Of a stretch of DNA of 64,000 nt, positions 16,703-24,521 are shown in pieces; position 1 is the first letter of the stretch; each line of letters begins with the position of its first letter. Made by a program: the position numbers and the translations under genes. Source of the DNA: Hominimerdicola alba (GTDB taxonomy: Bacteria; Bacillota; Clostridia; Oscillospirales; Ruminococcaceae); NCBI RefSeq assembly GCF_900109655.1, contig NZ_FOAT01000014.1, positions 1 through 64,000 on the forward strand, read 5' to 3'. Below the pieces are notes generated by a model. That model did not search any database, was not told where the DNA came from, and saw nothing but the letters and a program-made list of their open reading frames with translations.

Positions 16703-17422
16703 ATGGGAAAGCAGATAGAATGTAAAAACTGCACACTGGGTTATGAGGGCATACCCGTAACGGAGGACATTAATTTCACCGTTAACAGCGGTGATTACCT
16801 TTGTATACTTGGCGAAAACGGCTCGGGCAAAAGTACGCTGATAAAGTCGCTGCTTGGTCTGAGACCTGTCATGAAAGGCACTATTGACTGGTGCGAAGCA
16901 ACGCACGGAGAGATAGGCTATCTTCCTCAGCAAACGCTGGTTCAAAGGGACTTCCCTGCTTCGGTAAGAGAGATCGTTATATCAGGGTGCATGGCTAAGG
17001 GTAAATTCCACCCATTTGTAAACAAGAATGACAAGGATAGAGCCGCGAAAGCCATGGAACAGATGGGCATCACAGATCTTGAAAAACATTGCTACCGCGA
17101 TCTTTCAGGCGGTCAGCAGCAGAGAGTACTGCTGGCAAGAGCACTGTGTGCAGCGGGAAAGATACTTCTTCTCGATGAACCAGTCACCGGTCTTGACCCT
17201 AAGGCGCAGAACGATCTGTACGAAATGATAGCAAAGCTCAACGCTGATGGTATGACAATAATAATGGTATCTCACGATATCCATGCTGCAGTGAAGTATG
17301 CAAGCCATGTTCTGCATATCAGCAGTAAAAGACAGCTGTTTTTCGGAACTAAGGAAGATTATGTAAACAGCAAGCTCGGACAGAGCTTTATCAATTCGGA
17401 GGAGGCAGAGCACGATGAATGA
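16703..17422 (+). CDS. znuC: Zinc ABC transporter ATPase
   Basis: ATP-binding subunit of 239 residues. Walker A is GENGSGKST, the Q-loop is GYLPQQ, the ABC signature is LSGGQQQRV, Walker B is KILLLDEP, and the H-loop His lies in MVSHDIHAA. GGAGAGG precedes the ATG. The stop overlaps the permease start by 8 bp, the usual coupling for partner subunits. Confidence 0.9.
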   Translation: MGKQIECKNCTLGYEGIPVTEDINFTVNSGDYLCILGENGSGKSTLIKSLLGLRPVMKGTIDWCEATHGEIGYLPQQTLVQRDFPASVREIVISGCMAKGKFHPFVNKNDKDRAAKAMEQMGITDLEKHCYRDLSGGQQQRVLLARALCAAGKILLLDEPVTGLDPKAQNDLYEMIAKLNADGMTIIMVSHDIHAAVKYASHVLHISSKRQLFFGTKEDYVNSKLGQSFINSEEAEHDE

Positions 17423-18317
17423 AATTATCCAAACTCTGCAATATTATATGGGATTCCCGTTCGTAAGGAACGCCATTATAGTCGGACTGCTTATCGCACT
17501 GTGTTCATCACTGCTTGGAGTAACGCTGGTGCTGAAAAGATTCTCGTTCATCGGTGATGGTCTTTCTCATGTGGCTTTCGGTGCAATGTCCGTTTCAACG
17601 GTGATATCTGTAGTACTAAAGCAGGCATCACGCGGAGAGAGTGCTTTTGCCAAATTCCTTGAAGACACAAACGGCATGGTGATAATACTCCCTGTTACGC
17701 TTCTGGCAGCGATCCTGCTGCTAAGAACAGGTCAGAATACCAAGATAAAAGGCGATGCTGCCATAGCCATGATATCTGTGGGTTCGCTGGCACTGGGATA
17801 CATGCTTGTAAATATGTACTCGGCTTCAGCTAACGTTTCGGGAGACGTATGCTCGACCCTGTTTGGCTCAACTTCGATACTAACCCTTAAAGATGGTGAA
17901 GTCAAGCTGTGCGCTGTGCTGGCAGCTGTGGTGATAACGGTATTCATAATATTCTACAACCGCATATTCTCGGTAACTTTTGATGAAAATTTCGCCAAGG
18001 CAAGCGGTGTAAAATCCGATGGATATAATCTGCTTATCGCTGTGATAACCGCAATGATAATCGTGCTTGCCATGAACCTGGTTGGCTCGCTGCTGATATC
18101 CGCACTGATAATATTCCCCGCACTTTCGGCAATGAGACTTTTCAAAAGCTTCAAGAGCGTGGTAATATGCTCAGCTGTGATATCGGTGTTATGTGCCGGC
18201 ATAGGCATGATAGCTTCGATACTGTACTCTACACCTGTGGGTTCGACTATAGTAACCGCTGACATCGCAGTATTCCTGATATTCAGCATTATAGCCGCTG
18301 TTACAAAGAGAAATTGA
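17415..18317 (+). CDS. znuB: Zinc ABC transporter permease
   Basis: Integral membrane protein of 300 residues with about eight or nine hydrophobic segments, of the ABC-3 (ZnuB/MntB) family. The motif FIGDGLSHVAFGAMS near residues 45-60 is typical. It forms the channel with ZnuC. It is followed after 16 bp by a lipoprotein gene in the same transcript. Confidence 0.9.
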   Translation: MNEIIQTLQYYMGFPFVRNAIIVGLLIALCSSLLGVTLVLKRFSFIGDGLSHVAFGAMSVSTVISVVLKQASRGESAFAKFLEDTNGMVIILPVTLLAAILLLRTGQNTKIKGDAAIAMISVGSLALGYMLVNMYSASANVSGDVCSTLFGSTSILTLKDGEVKLCAVLAAVVITVFIIFYNRIFSVTFDENFAKASGVKSDGYNLLIAVITAMIIVLAMNLVGSLLISALIIFPALSAMRLFKSFKSVVICSAVISVLCAGIGMIASILYSTPVGSTIVTADIAVFLIFSIIAAVTKRN

Positions 18318-18333
18318 TAACGGAGAAATGACA

Positions 18334-18942
18334 ATGAAAAGAATAGCTGTACTGATACTCGCGGCGCTGATGCTGGCAAGCTGCGGAGATACTTCAAAAG
18401 TAGATAAATTAATAGAAGAACAAGAAACAACAGGCAGCGGTGAAGTGACCCTATCCCCTGCTGATGAAGCTGTTGTAGCCGAAGCTGAAAAGGCTGTAAA
18501 CGCAGAGCAGGATAAACTCACTGAAACAGTAACAACAACTCAGCCGCTTATGATAGAAACGCCTGATGAAAGCGAACTGAAAAACGGCGATATCGACATC
18601 GACCTTACTGGGCTGAACGCAAATATGATTTATGCGGAGGTATTTCAGATAACAGGTGATCCCGAGAAATATCAAGGAAAAAAGATACGTGCAAACGGAA
18701 CTTTTGCCTATATGATGGACGATGGGACCGAGTATTTTGCAGTATTCATCGCCGATGCAGCTGCCTGCTGTCAGCAGGGGCTTGAATTCCGCACAGCAGC
18801 TGATCTTACCTACCCTGACGATTATCCGGAAATAGGAACTCCAATCGTAGTCACAGGTACTTTCAACTCTTACAAAGAAGGCGTTTTTACCTACTGCGAA
18901 CTTATAGACGCGGTTGTTGAGATACAGGATACTAACGAATAA
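18334..18942 (+). CDS. Lipoprotein at the end of the zinc operon, OB-fold-like
   Basis: Protein of 202 residues. The ATG at 18334 is preferred over 18328 because GGAG (18322-18325) is 8 bp away rather than 2. The signal ends in lipobox MLASCG. A Glu/Thr-rich linker spans about residues 20-75. The C-terminal half (NMIYAEVFQITGDPEKYQGK, and later DAAACCQQGLEF) looks like a small beta-barrel with a Cys-Cys pair, recalling the end of YcgQ-type proteins that accompany zinc-regulated YcgR permeases. Its position suggests a role in metal delivery. The function is not established. Confidence 0.7.
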   Translation: MKRIAVLILAALMLASCGDTSKVDKLIEEQETTGSGEVTLSPADEAVVAEAEKAVNAEQDKLTETVTTTQPLMIETPDESELKNGDIDIDLTGLNANMIYAEVFQITGDPEKYQGKKIRANGTFAYMMDDGTEYFAVFIADAAACCQQGLEFRTAADLTYPDDYPEIGTPIVVTGTFNSYKEGVFTYCELIDAVVEIQDTNE

Positions 18943-18946
18943 AAAA

Positions 18947-18994
18947 ACAGCAAACAGATACGTCAACTGACTTTTCTGTTTGCTGTTCTTTTTT
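18947..18994 (+). terminator. Terminator of the zinc operon
   Basis: ACAGCAAACAGA (18947-18958) pairs perfectly with TCTGTTTGCTGT (18975-18986), followed by TCTTTTTT. Confidence 0.9.
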
Positions 18995-19000
18995 GGGCAT

Positions 19001-19024
19001 AAAAAAGCCCCCAGTATTCCGGGG
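19001..19024 (-). terminator. Terminator of the dockerin gene
   Basis: On the minus strand CCCC and GGGG arms (19021-19024 and 19008-19012) around GGAATACT form the hairpin, followed by TTTTTT (19001-19006). Confidence 0.75.
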
Positions 19025-19039
19025 ACTAATTAAACAAAT

Positions 19040-19357
19040 TTAACCTTTCCCCTTGACCTTCGCCGCAAGTATATTAATATCGGATAATGTAATGAAACCG
19101 TCACCGTCGAAGTCAGCAGCCGAAATATTGTTAAGTTTCCTGACGCCTTTAAAGTGAGCAACTGCAAGAGTAATATCAGTAACATTGACCTTACCGTCAC
19201 CGTTCACATCTCCGGGCAGGAATTCAACCACATCGCGAACATATCGCTCAGTCTCTTCAACGAGTACGGGAGAAGCGTATGCAGATACGACCGCCATACT
19301 CATACACATAATCGCTGCTGTAAAGGCTGTAAACTTCTTCACAATCACCTTATTCAT
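19040..19357 (-). CDS. Secreted dockerin-only protein
   Basis: Protein of 105 residues. The start at 19357 is chosen because GGAGG lies 8 bp upstream; the earlier ATG overlaps that site. A signal peptide (about 1-29, ending SAYASP) is followed by about 20 residues and one type I dockerin: two EF-hand-like repeats, DVNGDGKVNVTDITLAVAHF and DFDGDGFITLSDINILA. Dockerins dock secreted enzymes to cohesins. Here no catalytic or binding module is attached, and no cohesin gene is in the window. A regulator or adaptor role is possible. Confidence 0.85.
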   Translation of the reverse strand: MNKVIVKKFTAFTAAIMCMSMAVVSAYASPVLVEETERYVRDVVEFLPGDVNGDGKVNVTDITLAVAHFKGVRKLNNISAADFDGDGFITLSDINILAAKVKGKG

Positions 19358-19472
19358 ACTGCATACCTCCATTCATCAGACATTCATGTCATTAATTCAT
19401 TTAACAAAAGAAAGCTTATAAAAAACCGCACCGCGATCTTTCCGCGATACGCTGACCTTCCTTACTAATGCC

Positions 19473-19501
19473 ATGATAACATAACTTAGACCAAAAGTCA
19501 A
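19473..19501 (-). promoter_or_regulatory. Promoter of the dockerin gene
   Basis: On the minus strand TTGACT (19496-19501), 17 bp, TATCAT (19473-19478). It leaves an untranslated leader of about 110 nt. The rest of the 19373-19731 gap is AT-rich, with nothing else recognised. Confidence 0.6.
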
Positions 19502-19731
19502 CAGCATTGTTCATTCTTTGTATCAATTAACATAAATATGCAATAATTAACCAATTGATATTGTCCATTTCGCAAAAACCGATCATCCATAAATTAGTAT
19601 TATAAATTTATATATTTGTTCATTCTTCTCAAACTAACCACGTTTAAAAACATAGTGAACAGTGTAAAATGAATATACAGAGGCATTCCAAAAAAAGCCA
19701 TAACTAAAGTCTGTTTATTCATACTAAAGTA

Positions 19732-20319
19732 CTATATTTCAATAAGATATGCCCTGCAAGGTGCTCCGTCACTTTCTCCAAGGTTTAAAGGTGCGGCACT
19801 AAGGAAATATGCGCCCTCAGCAATTCCATCAAGGCGGATACCTTCAAGCAGAACAACGCCTGCCCCCAAAAGAATGAGATGAACTTCCTTCGGTGCATCC
19901 TCCGGTCCAACGGTCTGGCTTTCGTTCCCGATAAGTTTAAGACCTGCATCAGCGAATACCTTTGCAGCTTCGGCTGTGACGGTGCACTTTCCGCCTATCA
20001 ACAATCTTTCACAGGTATCAGAGCATTTATCCAACATCACTTTTGCATCGTTGGCGGTGACATAGCCATCATGACGGAAGACATAACATTTTCCGACAAA
20101 TCTATCCAAAGGGATTCTGTCTATAGTGTTACCGTCATCAAGAAAATGATAAGGCGCGTCAACGTGCGTGCCATTATGAGCACACAGCGAAAGCTCAGTC
20201 AGGTTGCAGACATCACCGCTTTTTATACTCATTGCAGTCTTTCTGACAGGTGGCTGATCTCCCGGGAAAACAGAACAGCTGAAAAGCTCCTGCGAGATGT
20301 CGATAATTCTTTTTTCCAT
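19732..20319 (-). CDS. Cyclase-family hydrolase (kynurenine formamidase-like)
   Basis: Protein of 195 residues of the metal-dependent cyclase superfamily. The signature HNGTHVDAPYHF (about residues 48-59) supplies the zinc or manganese ligands. Further expected residues lie in the C-terminal half. Members hydrolyse N-formylkynurenine, isatin or related amides. The substrate here is unknown, and no kynurenine pathway gene is nearby. It is a single gene with a promoter at 20444-20473 and a GGAGG site before the ATG. Confidence 0.8.
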   Translation of the reverse strand: MEKRIIDISQELFSCSVFPGDQPPVRKTAMSIKSGDVCNLTELSLCAHNGTHVDAPYHFLDDGNTIDRIPLDRFVGKCYVFRHDGYVTANDAKVMLDKCSDTCERLLIGGKCTVTAEAAKVFADAGLKLIGNESQTVGPEDAPKEVHLILLGAGVVLLEGIRLDGIAEGAYFLSAAPLNLGESDGAPCRAYLIEI

Positions 20320-20443
20320 ATGCGACCTCCTATTGATAAGTTATGAACAAAATTCAACCGAATTTGGATTTTTTCCAGATCGAGACATAACTTTTTACAA
20401 ACGAAAGCAAAATATCGTTTTCGCATAAAACTGCTTTATGCAA

Positions 20444-20473
20444 ATGATATAAGTATAATTATTTCTGCGTCAA
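20444..20473 (-). promoter_or_regulatory. Promoter of the cyclase-family gene
   Basis: On the minus strand TTGACG (20468-20473), 18 bp, TATCAT (20444-20449); a register with TATATC at 16 bp is also possible. The leader is about 120 nt. Confidence 0.5.
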
Positions 20474-20983
20474 GTTATGATACGTTTTTATACAGATGAA
20501 ATAGTATGTTCATATTTTGGAATCATAATATGTAAGCAAACACCAATTCCAGTATTTTCCATCTAATTTTACAGTAATCGGTTAAAATCAGGCATTTATA
20601 TAAATATGCTTGTGCAAAACTCACATACCTTAAAATCAAACTGCAAAAAGAGTAAAATATTGTCTGAATTGTAGAAATATCTTGTTAATAAATGTGATAT
20701 GTGACAATTCGCAACACTAAATTTCCATTTATATCCATAACTTTTTAAGCGAAAAGGTTAAAGTAAAAGAAATCAAAAGTCAGATTTGTGCAAAATGTAT
20801 ATGTTTAATATATTCTGATATTATATAAAAATTATTTTTAAACTGGTCAAAATAAAAAGTTCATATTTTGCAGACAACTTCAGATCACTTTTGTCATGAG
20901 GTTATGGTAATTATAAACGATTAACTATTAAATGTCAAGTACAAAGTTTTACCAAATAATATCGCAAAGTTCAAAAAAAAATC
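20474..20983. other. AT-rich intergenic stretch without recognised content
   Basis: About 500 bp of very AT-rich DNA. No open reading frame with a ribosome binding site, no repeat family and no structured RNA were recognised here on either strand. Confidence 0.6.
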
Positions 20984-21012
20984 TTGACGAGTCGGGTATT
21001 AACTGCTATAAT
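20984..21012 (+). promoter_or_regulatory. Promoter of the structured leader RNA
   Basis: TTGACG (20984-20989), 17 bp, TATAAT (21007-21012). Predicted transcription start near 21019, about 395 nt before the leucine-rich-repeat gene. Confidence 0.8.
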
Positions 21013-21018
21013 TTATAA

Positions 21019-21309
21019 GTAGAGTTATCTTATAAAATCTGAGATTGTCCTGAGGGAAATCACGACTATCCGCTCCGTACAAATTTTATTCATATTGCGA
21101 TATGTTAAGCTATCACACTAAACATCGCAGTTATATTTTGTCCATATGAATTTGGACATTAAATTGACGAGATCGGAGTACATTTTCAGGACACATCAGG
21201 ATTTCCCACTATGTTCGAATACGTTTACTGAAAAGTTACTATGAATGTCTTTCAGTATCTTAAAATACTTTTTTTCCGGATCGGGATGTTATTGAAGGAT
21301 AACCCGGTC
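21019..21309 (+). ncRNA. Structured leader RNA with alternative pairings, candidate riboswitch or attenuator
   Basis: Pairings seen by eye: GGGAAATC (21054-21061) with GATTTCCC (21200-21207); CTCCG (21073-21077) with CGGAG (21174-21178); hairpin TGCGATATGTT (21096-21106) with AACATCGCA (21121-21129), leaving a 2-nt bulge; hairpin GTCCA (21140-21144) with TGGAC (21153-21157). GTCCTGA (21047-21053) can instead pair with TCAGGAC (21186-21192), which cannot nest with the outer stem. Then come AGTAT/ATACT with seven T (21254-21275) and a second stem, GATCGG and GTTAT with ATAAC and CCGGTC (21279-21309), followed by a T-rich stretch. No known riboswitch class was recognised. Confidence 0.6.
21254..21275 (+). 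terminator. Possible intrinsic terminator inside the leader
   Basis: AGTAT (21254-21258), 6-nt loop, ATACT (21265-21269) and a run of seven T (21269-21275). The stem is short and AT-rich, so strength is uncertain. It lies between the structured domain and the coding genes. Confidence 0.5.
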
Positions 21310-21328
21310 ACGATTATTTATTTTTTTA
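21279..21328 (+). terminator. Second terminator-like hairpin in the leader
   Basis: GATCGG (21279-21284) and GTTAT (21288-21292) pair with ATAAC (21299-21303) and CCGGTC (21304-21309), giving 11 bp with a 3-nt bulge. A T-rich tract follows after four bases. It is 86 bp before the chosen start codon. Confidence 0.5.
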
Positions 21329-21414
21329 CTAAAAATTTTACCATATGCTTGACAAGCATCCGAATATAACAGTTTCAGCGGCTGTACGGAGGCTTGAGGA
21401 AGGAGATGCGCTTG

Positions 21415-23175
21415 ATGGCTAATGAAAATTTTACAATACTTGACGATGAACTAATCTCTTACAGCGGTAACGATAAGATCGTTACTGTTCCTGACGGAGT
21501 GAAAAGCATTAAGGAAGGAGCTTTCCTTGGATGCGTTCATATAGAGGAAGTTAAACTTCCCGAAGGTCTGACTATAATTAAGCATAAAGCATTCTGGGGT
21601 TGTGCACGCCTTAAAAGGATCAAACTTCCGAACACGCTCCGCACCATTGAATTCGGTGCTTTCAGAGAATGCGAATCTCTCGGTGAGATCGTTATTCCGG
21701 ACGGCGTAACTGTGATGGGTGATTCAGTGTTCCGAAGCTGTGATTCTCTCGCAAAGGTCTATCTGCCTGATTCTCTACCTGAGATCAGGACATGCACTTT
21801 CTCGGATTGCTTTCTTCTGAGCGATGTTCGTCTTCCCGAGACCCTTGAAAGGATCAGCGTGAGCTGTTTTGAGGGTTGCGCGTGCCTGAAATCCATCACT
21901 ATACCCGAAAGTGTTAAGATCCTTGGAAAGAGTGCATTTTCCGGATGTGTATCCCTGGCAGATGTAAAGCTCCCATCGGGACTGAAAGTTATTGAAAAAC
22001 AGTGTTTTGAGGACTGCCGTAAACTTATGAAGCTGAAAGTTCCCGATACTGTGGAAGAGATCGGCGCAAACGCTTTCAACAAAAGCGGACTTATGACCTA
22101 CTGTTTTTCTGACTACCTTATTATGGGACATATCCTTGTGCGCTACATGGGCAAGGATGAAACAACTGCCGTTCCAAATGGTGTTCGCTGTATAAGTGAC
22201 CATGCTTTTGCAAATAATGAAGAATTAAAGAACATAACTCTTCCCGAAACTGTTACAGAGATTCGCGATAACGCTTTTGAAAGCTGTCCTTTGCTGAAGA
22301 GCGTTACTCTGCCTTATAGTCTGAAAACGATAGGCGACAACGTATTCTCGGAATGCCCTTCTCTTATCCACATTGAATTTCCTCCTAACATTGAGCGTAT
22401 CGGCAAAAAGGTATTTTCCGGCACAGGCTTTGAAAAGCATAACGACAAGGAAATGAACATCCTTTCAGGCAAGTATCTGATAAGCTTCAGCGGTTCGGCT
22501 GATGAGCTTTCTGTACCCGCAGGTGTCAAAGTCATTGCTGACGAAGCTTTTGTTGAATGCGGCGGAGTAAACTCTGTAACACTGCCGTACGGACTTAAAA
22601 CAATAGGTGACGGTGCTTTTCACTGGAGAAGCGAACTTAAAAAGATAAGCATACCTTCCACAGTAAACTACATCGGCGAAAACGCCTTCGTAAGCTGTCA
22701 TGAACCCGAGATAAGCATTATAAGCCCGAATGGTCATCTGGGCGAAAATGCTTTCCCCGACGGTGCAAGACTCAAGATCGTAGATGGAAGCCGAGTGCTC
22801 AACGTAAAGCTTACCTGGGCTGTTAAAGCCGGCGATTGCCCGGAAAGACGGCTTTGGAATTTCGTCTGCGGCAAGTCGTCAACGACCTTTGCTATGCTTG
22901 ATAAGCGTGAGTATAAGATCCCTTGTGCGATCTGCTTCTATGATACGGCAGACTACTGCTGTGACTATGTCAAGAGAAACATCGTTGAAGCTGTTTGCTT
23001 CGCTGCTTCATATTATGATGACTCCTTGCTTGAACGTGTTCTTTCTTTTGGGCTGCTGGATAATCTTCAGCTTCAGGACTGCATAAACTATGCGATCGAG
23101 CACAAACTCACAATGCAGCAAATGGAGCTTATGCGTTACCGTTACGAATTTCTTGAAGGCAACGGTAGTAAATGA
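21415..23175 (+). CDS. Cytosolic BspA-type leucine-rich-repeat protein
   Basis: Protein of 586 residues. The ATG at 21415 is chosen because AAGGAG (21400-21405) is 9 bp away; a TTG at 21394 and an ATG at 21406 fit worse. About 14 LRR_5 repeats of roughly 23 residues fill residues 10-430 (pattern like VKLPEGLTIIKHKAFWGC). They are followed by a helical tail (about 440-586) rich in Cys and aromatic residues. There is no signal peptide or anchor, unlike classical BspA surface proteins, so it probably acts inside the cell. Two WYL-domain genes follow in the same direction. Confidence 0.8.
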   Translation: MANENFTILDDELISYSGNDKIVTVPDGVKSIKEGAFLGCVHIEEVKLPEGLTIIKHKAFWGCARLKRIKLPNTLRTIEFGAFRECESLGEIVIPDGVTVMGDSVFRSCDSLAKVYLPDSLPEIRTCTFSDCFLLSDVRLPETLERISVSCFEGCACLKSITIPESVKILGKSAFSGCVSLADVKLPSGLKVIEKQCFEDCRKLMKLKVPDTVEEIGANAFNKSGLMTYCFSDYLIMGHILVRYMGKDETTAVPNGVRCISDHAFANNEELKNITLPETVTEIRDNAFESCPLLKSVTLPYSLKTIGDNVFSECPSLIHIEFPPNIERIGKKVFSGTGFEKHNDKEMNILSGKYLISFSGSADELSVPAGVKVIADEAFVECGGVNSVTLPYGLKTIGDGAFHWRSELKKISIPSTVNYIGENAFVSCHEPEISIISPNGHLGENAFPDGARLKIVDGSRVLNVKLTWAVKAGDCPERRLWNFVCGKSSTTFAMLDKREYKIPCAICFYDTADYCCDYVKRNIVEAVCFAASYYDDSLLERVLSFGLLDNLQLQDCINYAIEHKLTMQQMELMRYRYEFLEGNGSK

Positions 23176-23276
23176 TATACCGACTTTTATGAGTAGTGTA
23201 GATTTGTTAAGAGTTGAAACACCAGGCTGCTAACGCCGGAATGACCGTTTTATTTTACTAAAAGAGGGTGAGTGTC

Positions 23277-24521
23277 ATGGCAGGATTTTCGGAGCTTATC
23301 AAAAATTTCGAGAAAGCCCGTGATTATCTCAGGGATTTCTACATCTGCGGTTACAAAGTGCGTGGCGATTTCAACAAAAAAAGCAGCCGTACCTACGACG
23401 ACGAAAAACGACGTGCGGAAAGCTGGCTGGGTGAGTATCTGAGGTATGATGATCTGTCGAGAGGACGACAGGTGTCAATTTCGCTGGATTCATCGCGTAT
23501 ATCGGAGAACCCTCTATATCAAGCGTTTTACACCCGAAGCTTCACGGATAATGATATAAGATTGCACTTTCTTCTGCTTGATATACTTATCGACGGAGAA
23601 TCGTACACCATAAATGAGCTGTGCACGATGATAGAGGAAATGTCAGGGTATTTACCCGAAGAACAGACCCTCAGACTGAAACTAAAAGAATACACCGAAG
23701 AGGGTATCGTGATATCCGAAAAACATGGAAAGAAGCTCTATTATAGGCTGTGCAGTGATACTGCCGCAGATTGGCTGGACAGCGATGGCATTCGTGACGC
23801 AGTGAGATTTTTCTCACAAACTCAGGAATTCGGACTTATAGGCAACACTATCCTGAAATCCGCCGAGCTGAAAAATGAACTTTTCTACATGAAGCATTAC
23901 TACATCGTTCACACACTTGAAGACGAAGTCATTCTTTCCATAGTTGAGGCGATGGATAATCATCAGCTGCTGGAGATCGAAATTTTTTCACGAAACGGAA
24001 ACGGCGGAGTTAAGACAGTTCTCCCAATGCAGATACTATCCTCTCTGCAAACGGGCAGGCGCTTTCTTGCGGTATACATACCGTCAGAAGACAGGTTCAC
24101 ATCATTCAGACTGGACCTAATGCCGATGCCCAAAACAGCGGGCAGATTTGATAAATATGATGATATCAGAGCGCGTTATGAAAAGCTGGTAACGCGCTGT
24201 TTTGGTGTTTCAATGGATAACGCAAAAGCCGCTGAGCCCCTGAGGATAACATTTGCTGTCGACGAAAGCACCGAGTACTTCATTATTGACCGTCTTGAAC
24301 GTGAAAAGCGCTGTGGAGTACTAAAAAAAACGGGCGACGGCGAATTCACACTGACGCTGAACTTGTGCGACCCAAACGAAGCTATGAAATGGGTAAAAAC
24401 TTTTATCGGTCGGATAATCAAAATCGAGGGCGGTACGGAATTTCTGCGCAAACGTTTCGCTGATGATATCGACCGAATGTATGCCATTTACGGAGGTGAG
24501 GACGATCAAGATCTTCAGTGA
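23277..24521 (+). CDS. WYL-domain protein, first of a tandem pair
   Basis: Protein of 414 residues. The ATG at 23277 follows a GAGGGTGAG site; an in-frame GTG at 23268 is the alternative. Residues about 90-165 resemble a winged-helix region (YTINELCTMIEEMSGYLPEE). Residues about 205-310 are a WYL-type SH3-like ligand-sensing domain, and a WCX-like C-terminal extension runs to the end. Such proteins are usually transcription regulators that bind nucleic acid or nucleotide ligands. It overlaps the second WYL gene. About 100 bp separate it from the leucine-rich-repeat gene, with no terminator seen between them. Confidence 0.75.
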   Translation: MAGFSELIKNFEKARDYLRDFYICGYKVRGDFNKKSSRTYDDEKRRAESWLGEYLRYDDLSRGRQVSISLDSSRISENPLYQAFYTRSFTDNDIRLHFLLLDILIDGESYTINELCTMIEEMSGYLPEEQTLRLKLKEYTEEGIVISEKHGKKLYYRLCSDTAADWLDSDGIRDAVRFFSQTQEFGLIGNTILKSAELKNELFYMKHYYIVHTLEDEVILSIVEAMDNHQLLEIEIFSRNGNGGVKTVLPMQILSSLQTGRRFLAVYIPSEDRFTSFRLDLMPMPKTAGRFDKYDDIRARYEKLVTRCFGVSMDNAKAAEPLRITFAVDESTEYFIIDRLEREKRCGVLKKTGDGEFTLTLNLCDPNEAMKWVKTFIGRIIKIEGGTEFLRKRFADDIDRMYAIYGGEDDQDLQ

